A DNA stretch of 64,000 bases from Sinomicrobium weinanense (GTDB taxonomy: Bacteria > Bacteroidota > Bacteroidia > Flavobacteriales > Flavobacteriaceae), in NCBI RefSeq assembly GCF_018863395.1, contig NZ_JAHKRR010000014.1, positions 1 to 64,000 on the forward strand, read 5' to 3'. A program made the translations under genes and the position numbers. Under the pieces are notes generated by a model, which did not search any database, was not told where the DNA came from, and saw nothing but the letters and a program-made list of their open reading frames with translations. This document shows positions 53,223-62,851 of the stretch, piece after piece; within the stretch, counting starts at the first letter, position 1, and each line of letters starts with the position of its first letter.

Positions 53223-53789
53223 ATGAAAGAATTGATAGCCTATGTTTTGCAGTTCGGCAACTTAAACAAACAGCAGGCCGACCTTATTGCAGGTAAAGCA
53301 ACGGAAGCAGAACTTCGCAGGGACGAGTATTTTTCGGAAGCAGGAAAAATTCCCCGACAAGTCGGTTTCGTTGTGGACGGTGTTGTTCGCGGTTGCTATT
53401 ACAACAACAAAGGCGACGAAATTACGCGTTGCTTTATTGCCGAAAATAATTTGATGGTTGATTATGTAAATTTTGAGGCAAATACCGTTTCTTCAGAATA
53501 TTTACAGGCTTGTACCGACTGCAAACTCGTTGTGTTTTCTAAACAAAATTGGGACGAGCTTTCCCAAATTATTGTGGACTGGGACCACATTAAAAACAAG
53601 ATGGTGCAACTGTGTATGCATCAAAAATCCAGAAAAGGCCCGGTGATTTCGCAGGACGCTACCACACGTTACTTGGAATTTTTGGAGAACTATCCATCGC
53701 TTATCAACCGTGTTCCATTGGCTTATGTGGCTTCTTACTTAGGGGTTACACAGCAATCATTGAGCAGGATAAGAAAAAATATCCGCTAA
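53223..53789 (+). CDS. Crp/Fnr-family transcriptional regulator (paralogue of the 26800 product)
   Basis: 188 residues. Barrel domain YFSEAGKIPRQVGFVVDGVV and HTH YVASYLGVTQQSLSRIRKNI. It aligns along its length with the 26800-27375 product, with an identical recognition helix. It has the operator both upstream of itself and between itself and the SDR gene, which indicates autoregulation together with control of the SDR gene. Ligand unknown. Codon use is slightly G+C-richer than the AraC gene upstream. Confidence 0.88.
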   Translation: MKELIAYVLQFGNLNKQQADLIAGKATEAELRRDEYFSEAGKIPRQVGFVVDGVVRGCYYNNKGDEITRCFIAENNLMVDYVNFEANTVSSEYLQACTDCKLVVFSKQNWDELSQIIVDWDHIKNKMVQLCMHQKSRKGPVISQDATTRYLEFLENYPSLINRVPLAYVASYLGVTQQSLSRIRKNIR

Positions 53790-53797
53790 AATCGCTT

Positions 53798-53842
53798 TTT
53801 ACCATTTGATAAACCGTTTCATTTTTAATCGGGCAATCTTTG
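53798..53842 (+). promoter_or_regulatory. Crp/Fnr-type operator and promoter of the second SDR gene
   Basis: TTTACCATTTGATAAA (53798-53813, one base off the palindrome) lies 21 bp upstream of AATCTTTG (53835-53842), a one-mismatch TAnnTTTG. Same spacing as at the other two sites. Confidence 0.6.
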
Positions 53843-53868
53843 CATCATTAATTTTAAAACAGGATAAA

Positions 53869-54609
53869 ATGAAAAAAGCATTGATTACGGGAGCCAACAA
53901 AGGCATAGGTTTTGAAACCGCAAAACAACTTTTGCAAAAAGGATTTTACGTTTACATCGGAAGCCGGAGTTTGGAAAACGGTTTGCAAGCCGTTGAAAAA
54001 CTGAAAGCCGAGGGCTTGACAAACGCAGAAGCCGTTCAGATGGACGTAACCGATGACAATTCTGTAAAAAACGCCCGAACAGAGATCGGCAGGAGAACAG
54101 ACGCCTTGGACGTTCTGATCAATAATGCGGGCATCAATGGTGACGTGCCGCCATATACTGCACTTGAGGCCAAAACAGACCAATTTTCAGCAGCATTCAA
54201 TACCAATGTATTTGGCGTAGCAAGGGTTACACAAACCTTTATTGATTTGCTGAAAAAATCGCCTGAACCGAGAATTGTAATGGTAAGTACCAGCGTGGGC
54301 TCACTCACACTTCAAAGCGACCCCGACTGGCCGGCTTACGACTTTGCAAAATATGCGGTTTACGGTTCGTCAAAAGCGGCTTTGAATATGTACACCATTC
54401 ATTTAGCCTACGAACTTCGGGATACGGCATTCAAAATAAATGCGGTTTGCCCGGGTTATACCAAAACCGATTTTACAAACCACAGCGGAGGCGAAGTGGA
54501 AGAAGCTGGAAAACGCATCATAAAATATGTCGTAATTGACCAAACCGGACCAACAGGAAAATTTTTCAGCGAAGAAACAAATCCGGAAACAGGTGAGATC
54601 CCTTGGTGA
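53869..54609 (+). CDS. Short-chain dehydrogenase/reductase (SDR)
   Basis: 246 residues from ATG 53869, where MKKALITGANKGIGFETAKQ begins. The frame is open to 53806 but overlaps the promoter. Motifs: TGANKGIG (about 7-14), NNAGINGD (about 83), catalytic Ser in VMVSTSVGS, YGSSK (Tyr about 160, Lys about 164) and CPGYTKTDF. It resembles the carbonyl-reductase-like SDRs, with C-terminal FSEETNPETGEIPW. Controlled, by inference, by the Crp/Fnr regulator upstream. Confidence 0.88.
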   Translation: MKKALITGANKGIGFETAKQLLQKGFYVYIGSRSLENGLQAVEKLKAEGLTNAEAVQMDVTDDNSVKNARTEIGRRTDALDVLINNAGINGDVPPYTALEAKTDQFSAAFNTNVFGVARVTQTFIDLLKKSPEPRIVMVSTSVGSLTLQSDPDWPAYDFAKYAVYGSSKAALNMYTIHLAYELRDTAFKINAVCPGYTKTDFTNHSGGEVEEAGKRIIKYVVIDQTGPTGKFFSEETNPETGEIPW

Positions 54610-55220
54610 TAAAAAACTCAATGGCCCTATTGGAATGCACTAATCTCCTTAATTTTTTTATTTTCTGCACAGGGCGAAAATGATGCTGTATTTATTAGAT
54701 AAAAGTTTGAATTTTGTATTCAAATAACATCATTTTTCATCGAATTGATTCAAATCACCTCCGATTTTAACAATTTCTGAATAATTGAACTGTTTTGCAG
54801 AAAAAATGAGATATTTCTTCACAGATTTTTAAAATAAAATATTTCACTTTGGTTCAGAATTATTATAACAACAATTTGTCCTTATTTCAGGTGAATTGTT
54901 AAAATTTTCATTGAAATTTTATGCAATTAATAATAACGAAAACCTTTATAAAAATACCTTATCTGCTTATTATCGGTTCCTCTGTACCTTCTTTTCGGAC
55001 ACCGGAAGATCTTTGTAGGTCGGGCACTACCTGCGAAAGCGGATTTGTGCGGGACTTATCGCAATGGACACCATCATCCAAACTCCCGTTAAAGATGCTA
55101 TGATATAGATCGTGACGGGTATTTTTTATGCAGTAATTACGCAATCGATTGCGAGAATAATAAAAGTCAAAATTGACTTTAGGAATACAAATGCTGTAAA
55201 ACCACCAAAACCCAATACAA
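54610..55220. other. 611-bp intergenic region before PUL2
   Basis: Strongly AT-rich in its first half (to about 54960), with no gene. The second half is richer in G+C and holds a weak hairpin (CCCGT near 55085 with ACGGG near 55116, then TATTTTTTATG) and the palindrome at 55140-55153. A possible gene remnant in 54960-55110 was not convincing in any frame. Confidence 0.45.
55140..55153. promoter_or_regulatory. LacI-type operator candidate upstream of PUL2
   Basis: CGCAATCGATTGCG is a perfect 14-bp palindrome with a central CG, the form typical of LacI-family operators. It lies 68 bp upstream of the first PUL2 gene. No LacI-type gene is in the window, so the regulator would be encoded elsewhere or downstream. 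Confidence 0.45.
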
Positions 55221-56231
55221 ATGAAAACGAATTTTTTGCACCTTTTTGCGGTAACGACTTTGTTGCTGCATAGTTGTAGCTATGACTCCAATAGCGATCA
55301 CCCCAAAGCTGAAGCAAAAACAGTAGCAAAAATGGCAGGTACCCGGCAGATCTACCTGGCAGACCCTACCATCTTTGAAAGTGACGGTACCTATTATCTC
55401 TACGGCACCAAGAATGACCCGGAGATCGAAGGCCAGGGCTTTTTGGTCTATACCTCGGACGATCTTGTTCACTGGGAGGGGCCTGGCGGAGCTACGGACG
55501 GTTTTGCCCTGAAAAAGGGAGATGCCTTTGGCACCGGTGGATTCTGGGCGCCCCAGGTATTTCATCACAATTCCCAATACTACATGGCCTATACGGCAGA
55601 CGAGCATATTGCCATAGCTACGGCAGATAGTCCGCTGGGACCTTTTACCAATAGTGGCGAGGCCATAGAAGCCCCGGTAAAACAGATCGATCCTTTTGTT
55701 TTCTTCGATGCCGGAAAAGCATATATGTATCATGTCCGGTTGCAGGACGGGAACAGGATCTTCGTAGCCGAAATGACGGAAGATCTGACGGCGCTAAAAG
55801 CCGAAACCCTGCATGAATGCATTTATGCTGAGGACGAATGGGAAAATACGGAAAATGCAGCATGGCCCGTAGCCGAAGGCCCTACCGTGATTAAAAGAGG
55901 GAGACAGTATTATATGCTGTATTCCGCCAACGATTTCCGGAACCCCGATTATGCCGTGGGCTATGCGGTCAGCGATTCCCCTGTAGGCCCCTGGGAAAAG
56001 TCGGAGGACAACCCCGTGATCTCTTCGCAAAACACAGGAGAACCCGGGTCGGGCCACGGTGATATTGTGACCGACCAACACGGAGATCCATATTACGTAC
56101 TGCACACACACTACTCCCCACAGAAAGTACACCCCCGGAGAACAGCCCTCGTAAAACTCGATTTCCGGAACGGGCAGTTCCGCATGTCTCCCGAAAGTTT
56201 CCGATGGATACAGAGTATCACGAAAAATTGA
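55221..56231 (+). CDS. GH43-family glycosidase, lipoprotein
   Basis: 336 residues. Lipoprotein signal (LHSCSYD, Cys about 19). The five-bladed propeller of GH43 starts with RQIYLADPTIFESDGTYYLY (catalytic base Asp about 48); the pKa-modulating Asp is in QIDPFVF (about 154) and the acid Glu in VAEGPTV (about 218). Enzymes of this type cleave arabinofuranosides, xylosides or galactans. It begins PUL2, 67 bp before the SusC gene. Confidence 0.88.
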   Translation: MKTNFLHLFAVTTLLLHSCSYDSNSDHPKAEAKTVAKMAGTRQIYLADPTIFESDGTYYLYGTKNDPEIEGQGFLVYTSDDLVHWEGPGGATDGFALKKGDAFGTGGFWAPQVFHHNSQYYMAYTADEHIAIATADSPLGPFTNSGEAIEAPVKQIDPFVFFDAGKAYMYHVRLQDGNRIFVAEMTEDLTALKAETLHECIYAEDEWENTENAAWPVAEGPTVIKRGRQYYMLYSANDFRNPDYAVGYAVSDSPVGPWEKSEDNPVISSQNTGEPGSGHGDIVTDQHGDPYYVLHTHYSPQKVHPRRTALVKLDFRNGQFRMSPESFRWIQSITKN

Positions 56232-56297
56232 TGCTATCCCTGGTAAAAAAGCTACACCTAAAGAAAGACCAATAACCAACTTAAAAATGAAAACGAT

Positions 56298-59200
56298 ATG
56301 AAAAAAAAGAGGGGTAACCTTTTACAATTGCAAAAGGATTTACCAAAAAAGACGGTTCTTGTAACACTGTTCTGTTTTTTTGTATATCACGGTTTCGGCA
56401 ACAGCATATATGCAAAAAACAAAATTGCGGACCTCAAAACCATGCAAGAAGGAACCATAACCGGAACAGTTGTAGATGCCGGAGGAGTTCCCATGATTGG
56501 GGTCAATGTTGTAGAAAAAGGAACCTCAAACGGTACCACAACAGATTTTGACGGTAATTTTAGCCTGAAAGTAAATAAATCGCCGGCAGTGCTTGTATTC
56601 AGCTATATCGGTTTCTCCACTATTGAAAAAGAAGTTACCGATAATCAGCCGATATCCATCACCTTGGAAGAAGATGCGAGCAAACTGGATGAAGTGGTGG
56701 TGGTGGGTTACGGTACGATGAAGAAAAAAGACCTTACCGGTTCCGTCGTCCAGATCCGTCCAGACAAAATGGCCAACGAAAACCCGAAGACCGTTCAGGA
56801 TATTCTGCGCGGAGCCCCGGGACTGCGTATTGGCTACAATGCTTCAGCCAAAGGCGGGGGAAATATACAAATACGCGGGCAGCGCTCGGTATATGACGAC
56901 GGAGGGCACAACAACCCCTTGCTCATCCTCGACGGGATGATCTTTTATGGAGAACTCTCGGAGATCAATCCGGACGATATCGAACAAATAGATGTGCTCA
57001 AGGATGCTTCGGCAGCAGCGATCTATGGGTCAAAAGCAGCAAGTGGCGTTATCATCATCAATACCAAGAAGGGGAAACAGGGTAAGCCTGTTGTCAATGT
57101 GACCACGAATACCGGTATGACGAGGGTAAGTAATTACCGTGAACGGTTCAGCACGGATGCGTATTTGCAACATCGCCAGGATTGGTATACCAAAAACACG
57201 TATGGCGTGAATCCAGAAACCGGAGGCTATGAAGCCTATCAAACCGGTGTATATGCCGACCAACCTGGCTTTTTTATGAGGCCCGATCAACTGCCTTCAA
57301 CAGTTTCTGTTGAGGATTGGCGGGGGTATACTACCAACGAAAACGGTGAATCGGACCTGAGCATATGGGCCAAACGGCTGGGATTCCAGGGTAATGCGCT
57401 TCAAAACCTTCTTGCCGGGAAAACCGTCGACTGGAGAAAACATACTTTCCGGACCGGGTTTGACCAGGATTTTAACGCCAGTGTTAGCGGTGCCACCGAG
57501 AAGACAAACTATTACCTGTCCATGGGCTATCTGAAGAACGAAGGAGCTGTGGTCAATGACGAATACCGGGCCATCCGTGCCAATATGAAAGTGGATACCA
57601 GGGTGGCCGACTGGTTTGAGATCGGTGCCAATGTAAATTTTCAGGACCGTTCTGATGGCAATGTAGGTCTTGATATGGACTATCAGATGCGGAACAGCCC
57701 TTTCGCCGATTATGGCGACGAGGAGGGCAACCCGGTACAGTTTCCTCTGAGTTCCGAATACAGCCAGCGGGGATATAATTACGATTTTCAAAAGCAATAC
57801 CTGGACCTGGAAAAGGGGTATACCGTGCTCAACAGCATTTTACATGCCAAGATAAAGCTGCCCTTTAATATCACCTACACGTTCAACGCTTCTCCCCGCT
57901 ACCAGTTCTTCTACGACCGTTACTTTATGTCCGCGGAATTACCGGGGTCCGATCCTAAAGGCCGTGGTGCAAACCGTGAGCAATCAAAACGTTTTGACTG
58001 GTCATTGAACAATACCATTACCTGGGACCAGACTTTCAATGATAAGCATCACATTGTCCTGACACTCGTACAGGAAGCCGAGGAACGCAAATTCTGGAGC
58101 GACCGCATCGAAGCGCGAAATATCTTACCCTCGGATGCACTGGGGTTCCATAACACCAAGAATGGGAGCAAGGAAGATAGTTCGTTTATGAGCAATGATT
58201 CACACCAGACAGCAGATGCCTTGCTGGCCCGGTTGTTCTATTCCTATAACGATCGCTATATGCTTACCACGTCCATCCGCAGGGACGGGTATTCCGCTTT
58301 CGGGACATCCAATCCATACGCTACGTTCCCCTCCATAGCAACAGCATGGACATTTACCAATGAAAAGTTCTTCAAATGGGGCCATATCATGAATCACGGT
58401 AAATTGCGTATATCCTACGGTGAAAACGGCAACCGTTCACTGGCCAACCCTTATCTGGCGCTGGCCAACCTTTCCGAAGGGGCAGGTAGAATGCACGGCT
58501 ATATCAACTCATCGGGAGAACTGGAACTGTACCGGTATTTAATGGCAGACCGGTTAGCTAACCCGAACCTGCAATGGGAAAAAACGGCATCCTGGAATTT
58601 TGGGCTTGATTTCGGTTTCCTCAACGGGCGCATATCCGGGAGTATCGAATATTACGACATGAGTACCCACGATATGATCATGAATCAGCGCCTGCCGAGT
58701 TTTACCGGGTTCAAAAACATTACGACCAATCTGGGACAGGTAGACAACAGGGGAGTGGAAGTGGCCCTAAATACCACTAATATCAGTAAGGAAAATTTTG
58801 AATGGTCTACCACTTTCAGCTTTTCATACAACAAGAACAAGATCAGGCACCTTTACTACCAATATGAGGATGTGCTGGATGCAGAAGGGAATATAGTGGG
58901 TAGCAAAGAAATGGACGATATATCAAACGGCTGGTTCATCGGAAAATCCATAGGCGCGATCTGGGACTATCGCGTTACCGGGATCTGGCAGGCCGACGAG
59001 GTAGAGGAAGCGGCAAAATACGGCCAGTTGCCCGGCGACCCGAAAGTGGCGAACAACTACACGGCTGACGATATCGTCAATGACGATGGTTCTGTTACCC
59101 ATGTATATAACGACAAGGATAAAGAATTTCTCGGGGAGACCACACCACCTGTGCATTGGTCTTTGCGCAATGATTTTGTGTTGTGGAAAGATCTCAGTTT

Positions 59201-59630
59201 TTCATTCAATATCTATTCGTATATGGGGCATAAAAGCCTTTCGGGCAATTACCTTAACAATGATGATCTGGGCGGGCGTATGGCCTATGCCCTTCAGAAT
59301 GTACCCGCAAAGGAATACTGGACCCCTGATAACCCCACTAATGAATTCGGGCGTATAGAAGCCTCGGGGCCTACGGGGGCCGCCGGAGCCGCGAAATTGT
59401 ATGATCGTTCGTTTATCCGGCTTGAAAATATTTCGGTGGGATATACATTTCCCGAACAATGGACCTCATCGTGGGGCATAAACCGCGTAAAGGTTTACGG
59501 CTCCGTCCGTAACGCTGCCGTATGGGCAAAAGAATGGCCGTACGGTGACCCCGAAACCTATCACGGAAGAGATAACCCGGCAGGATGGGCCACAAGTGTC
59601 TATACCCTGGGACTGAATTTTACTTTTTAA
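56298..59630 (+). CDS. SusC/RagA-family TonB-dependent transporter (PUL2)
   Basis: 1110 residues. No STN domain, unlike the PUL1 homologue, so it is not expected to signal through FecR/ECF. After the signal region comes the CarboxypepD_reg-like domain (GTITGTVVDAGGVPMIGVNV), the plug start (LDEVVVVGYGTMKKKDLTGS), LLILDGMIFYGELSEINPDD and the barrel, ending in TLGLNFTF. It imports oligosaccharides with the SusD-like protein encoded 10 bp later. Confidence 0.95.
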   Translation: MKKKRGNLLQLQKDLPKKTVLVTLFCFFVYHGFGNSIYAKNKIADLKTMQEGTITGTVVDAGGVPMIGVNVVEKGTSNGTTTDFDGNFSLKVNKSPAVLVFSYIGFSTIEKEVTDNQPISITLEEDASKLDEVVVVGYGTMKKKDLTGSVVQIRPDKMANENPKTVQDILRGAPGLRIGYNASAKGGGNIQIRGQRSVYDDGGHNNPLLILDGMIFYGELSEINPDDIEQIDVLKDASAAAIYGSKAASGVIIINTKKGKQGKPVVNVTTNTGMTRVSNYRERFSTDAYLQHRQDWYTKNTYGVNPETGGYEAYQTGVYADQPGFFMRPDQLPSTVSVEDWRGYTTNENGESDLSIWAKRLGFQGNALQNLLAGKTVDWRKHTFRTGFDQDFNASVSGATEKTNYYLSMGYLKNEGAVVNDEYRAIRANMKVDTRVADWFEIGANVNFQDRSDGNVGLDMDYQMRNSPFADYGDEEGNPVQFPLSSEYSQRGYNYDFQKQYLDLEKGYTVLNSILHAKIKLPFNITYTFNASPRYQFFYDRYFMSAELPGSDPKGRGANREQSKRFDWSLNNTITWDQTFNDKHHIVLTLVQEAEERKFWSDRIEARNILPSDALGFHNTKNGSKEDSSFMSNDSHQTADALLARLFYSYNDRYMLTTSIRRDGYSAFGTSNPYATFPSIATAWTFTNEKFFKWGHIMNHGKLRISYGENGNRSLANPYLALANLSEGAGRMHGYINSSGELELYRYLMADRLANPNLQWEKTASWNFGLDFGFLNGRISGSIEYYDMSTHDMIMNQRLPSFTGFKNITTNLGQVDNRGVEVALNTTNISKENFEWSTTFSFSYNKNKIRHLYYQYEDVLDAEGNIVGSKEMDDISNGWFIGKSIGAIWDYRVTGIWQADEVEEAAKYGQLPGDPKVANNYTADDIVNDDGSVTHVYNDKDKEFLGETTPPVHWSLRNDFVLWKDLSFSFNIYSYMGHKSLSGNYLNNDDLGGRMAYALQNVPAKEYWTPDNPTNEFGRIEASGPTGAAGAAKLYDRSFIRLENISVGYTFPEQWTSSWGINRVKVYGSVRNAAVWAKEWPYGDPETYHGRDNPAGWATSVYTLGLNFTF

Positions 59631-59639
59631 CCGCTTAAA

Positions 59640-61670
59640 ATGATAACAATGAAACAGATCGTTCAGAAATTGGATCATATCTATAAAGGCCTTGTCCTGT
59701 TGATAGGCGGGACACTATTGGTCAGCAGTTGTTCCAAGGATTTTTTAGATCCGAAACCACTGTCGTTCTATGAACCTACCGCTACCTTCAGTACGGAAGC
59801 CGGCCTGATATCGGCCATGGCGATATGCGACCGCCACCTCAAACTGTACTGGGCCACCGACCATAACGAAATGCTTACCCTGGGCACGGAATATATCTTT
59901 TCTGAACTGATGGTGGCCAGTGCTACCGACAAGCGCAACATGCTTGCCGATGTGGCCCATATGCTCACACCTACCAGTGAAACTTCATACCAGAATCTCG
60001 GAAGGACCAACAGTATCTGGTTTTTATGGGAAGAAACCTACAAAGGTATTATGTATGCAAATACTATTATCCAGTTCGTCGACCAGGTGGAAGAACTGGA
60101 CGAGGCCACTAAAAATTCCTATAAAGGCAGGGCCTATTTTCATCGTGCTTTCCGCTATATGGCCCTGGTTTTCCAGTTTGGTGACGTACCGCTTGTCACC
60201 AAGGTTTTAGAGGTGCCCAAACAAAACTACCGGAGCACAAAGCGCGATGCCATACTGGAAATGATAACCCGGGATATGGAATTTGCGGTGCAATGGGTGC
60301 CCGACCAAAAGGATATGGGGCTTACAGGTATGGTCAATAAAGGGGCCTGCCGCATGCTGCTTGCCAAATGCTACCTCGCCCTGGGAGAGTATGCCAAAGC
60401 AAAGGAGCAAACCGATATACTGATCGATCAATCGGGCTACGCACTGATGCAGGACAGTTTCGGAACATTCAACGACGGTGGCGAACCGCAGACATGGGAG
60501 ATCACCCGGAATGTGATCTGGGACCTGCACCGCCCCGAAAACAAGCTTATCCCCGGCAACCAGGAGGTCATTTTGGGCATGCCCAACCGGGGTGCAGAGG
60601 CAGAATCATTTACCAAGATGCTGACCATGCGTATCCTGTATCCCTTTGTTTTTGACGGCAGGTTAAAAACAAAGGACGGTAAGCAGGCCTTGCTGAATAT
60701 AAGGCGAAATGACCCCGATTACAACCCGGATTATGATTATATGAGGGCATTCGGGCGGGGTATTGCCACCTTTCGGCCCACCTCTTTTCACACCCGTTCG
60801 CTGTGGAAAGTCAACGGCGTTATGGACGAAACCGACCTTCGGCATAATTCGGAGGTGGGCAACTGGATACGCATGGAAGACTACCGCGTCAACAATAAGG
60901 AATCATCGGAATTCGGGAACCCCGTTTCGCTTTACAACGACAACGGGAACCTGCTGTGCAGCGATACCATTCGCCGCTGGTTTGATGTCCCTCACTACAA
61001 ACTGTATCTCGACGATCCCGTCAATGAAGCTAATGTAGATGGTTCCGATGGCCTCAGGGGGGCTACCAATGGCGGCAATGCCGACTGGTATCTCTATCGC
61101 CTGGCGGAAGCCTATCTCCTTCGGGCCGAAGCCAAATATTATCTGAACCCGGGCGACGGTACTATTGCGGAAGACCTGAATGTACTGCGGCGACGGGCAC
61201 AATGCAGCGAATTGTACCAGGGAGCTGTTACGATAGGGGATATCATGAACGAGCGTGCCCGTGAATTGTATTGGGAAGAATGGCGCAATGTGGAGCTGAC
61301 CCGTGTGTCGCTGTGCCTTGCCCGCAGCGGTGTTCCCGATGAATGGGGTAATGTCTATACCCTGGAGAATTTCGACAAGCAAAGCGGCACGGATCTCGGA
61401 GGCGGGAGCTATTGGTATCAACGCATTGTACATTACAGTATGTATAACAAAGGATCCATACAGATCGATGCCACCGGCAATAGCAACCTTAATTATACCA
61501 TGGATAAAAAGAATATTTACTGGCCCATTCCTTATGCGGCAATTACTGCTAATAACAAGGGTGAATTGAGCCAGAATTACGGATATGACGGCTATGACCC
61601 TGCTACCCCTAAATGGGATTATTGGGAAGATGCTGTAGAAGATGAAGATAAGGTCTCGACTTCGGATTGA
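59640..61670 (+). CDS. SusD/RagB-family nutrient-binding lipoprotein, large form (PUL2)
   Basis: 676 residues, longer than the usual 500-560. Lipoprotein signal (GGTLLVSSCSKDFLDP, Cys about 31). TPR-type core: SYKGRAYFHRAFRYMALVFQ and GDVPLVTKVLE; C-terminal signatures YLLRAEAKYYLNPGD, LNVLRRRAQC and RARELYWEEWRNVELTRVS. The extra length lies mostly in the middle (about 290-450). ATG 59649 is an alternative start. Confidence 0.93.
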   Translation: MITMKQIVQKLDHIYKGLVLLIGGTLLVSSCSKDFLDPKPLSFYEPTATFSTEAGLISAMAICDRHLKLYWATDHNEMLTLGTEYIFSELMVASATDKRNMLADVAHMLTPTSETSYQNLGRTNSIWFLWEETYKGIMYANTIIQFVDQVEELDEATKNSYKGRAYFHRAFRYMALVFQFGDVPLVTKVLEVPKQNYRSTKRDAILEMITRDMEFAVQWVPDQKDMGLTGMVNKGACRMLLAKCYLALGEYAKAKEQTDILIDQSGYALMQDSFGTFNDGGEPQTWEITRNVIWDLHRPENKLIPGNQEVILGMPNRGAEAESFTKMLTMRILYPFVFDGRLKTKDGKQALLNIRRNDPDYNPDYDYMRAFGRGIATFRPTSFHTRSLWKVNGVMDETDLRHNSEVGNWIRMEDYRVNNKESSEFGNPVSLYNDNGNLLCSDTIRRWFDVPHYKLYLDDPVNEANVDGSDGLRGATNGGNADWYLYRLAEAYLLRAEAKYYLNPGDGTIAEDLNVLRRRAQCSELYQGAVTIGDIMNERARELYWEEWRNVELTRVSLCLARSGVPDEWGNVYTLENFDKQSGTDLGGGSYWYQRIVHYSMYNKGSIQIDATGNSNLNYTMDKKNIYWPIPYAAITANNKGELSQNYGYDGYDPATPKWDYWEDAVEDEDKVSTSD

Positions 61671-61719
61671 ATTTCCGGTTAAATAGTTCCAATTCAATGA
61701 AAGTTTAAAAAGTACTGTT

Positions 61720-62823
61720 ATGTATAAAAAACTATTGATGTTATTGCTGAGCCTTCCTTTTCAGTTTCTATCCGCCCAGACAAATATGCTGGATAGCTTT
61801 CCGGAAGGGTACATCCCCGAAGAAGTGGGAAAACTTATCGCATACCGGTTTGTGTATGCCAAGCATGCGTTGCATGGAGGAAAATGGATCAGTTACCCGG
61901 AAACGTTTTACTGGAACGGGACGCTTAGGTTTGCCGAACTGACAAACGATAAAGCACTTATAAAATTTATGGGAAACAGGTTCGAGCCCTTGTTTACGAC
62001 AGAAAAAAAACTATTGCCCATTAAGAACCACGTCGACCTGAATATGTTTGGCAGCCTGCCTTTAACGCTTTATCAGATAACAAAAGACAAACGTTACAGG
62101 GAACTGGGGATACCTTATGCGGATACGCAGTGGGAGGTCCCGGAGGATGCAAAGCCCGGCGAAAAGAAATGGGCTGAAAAAGGATATACCTGGCAGACGC
62201 GCCTGTGGATTGACGACATGTATATGATTACCATCGTACAGGCAAATGCCTATAAAGTGACCGGGGATCCGAAATACATTGACCGGGCAGCCAGAGAAAT
62301 GGTCATGTACCTGGATGAACTTCAGCAGCCGAACGGGCTCTTTTACCATGCCCCGGATGTTCCCTATTACTGGGCACGAGGTAATGGCTGGATGGCAGCA
62401 GGTGTGACAGAGCTGCTTCGTTACCTGCCTGAAGATCACAAAGACCGTCCCCGTATAATGCAGGGGTACCAAAAAATGATGAAAAGCCTGAAAAATTACC
62501 AGACAGCAGGCGGCATGTGGAACCAGCTGATCGACGAACCGGATTATTGGGCTGAAACCTCCGGATCGGCCATGTTTACCTATGCTTTTATTACCGGGGT
62601 CAAACAAGGCTGGCTGGATGCCGGAACGTACGCCCCGGCAGCCCGGAAGGCATGGATGGCCCTGGTATCTTATGTCAATGCACAAGGCGCCGTGTCCGAT
62701 GTCTGCGTCGGGACAAATAAAAAGAACGACAAACAGTATTATTACGACCGCCCCCGCAGAACGGGCGATTATCACGGGCAAGCTCCTTATCTATGGTGTG
62801 TAGCCGCCCTTTTGGAAAAATAA
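61720..62823 (+). CDS. GH105-family unsaturated rhamnogalacturonyl hydrolase
   Basis: 367 residues with a signal peptide (MLLLSLPFQFLSAQ). The (alpha/alpha)6 barrel typical of GH88/GH105 has the catalytic Asp in RLWIDDMYMITIV (about 168), the conserved WARGNGWMAAGVTELL (about 223), and YWAETSGSAMFTYAFITG. The family removes the unsaturated uronic acid from oligosaccharides released by rhamnogalacturonan or similar lyases. It lies 49 bp after SusD and supports a pectin-type (RG-I) substrate for PUL2. Confidence 0.9.
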   Translation: MYKKLLMLLLSLPFQFLSAQTNMLDSFPEGYIPEEVGKLIAYRFVYAKHALHGGKWISYPETFYWNGTLRFAELTNDKALIKFMGNRFEPLFTTEKKLLPIKNHVDLNMFGSLPLTLYQITKDKRYRELGIPYADTQWEVPEDAKPGEKKWAEKGYTWQTRLWIDDMYMITIVQANAYKVTGDPKYIDRAAREMVMYLDELQQPNGLFYHAPDVPYYWARGNGWMAAGVTELLRYLPEDHKDRPRIMQGYQKMMKSLKNYQTAGGMWNQLIDEPDYWAETSGSAMFTYAFITGVKQGWLDAGTYAPAARKAWMALVSYVNAQGAVSDVCVGTNKKNDKQYYYDRPRRTGDYHGQAPYLWCVAALLEK

Positions 62824-62851
62824 TGAGCCTAAATTTTAAAACAATGATGAC

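Noticed and set aside
54921-55144. Short frames on both strands before PUL2
   Set aside because: Considered as remnants of a transporter or regulator, but no frame gave a recognisable segment.
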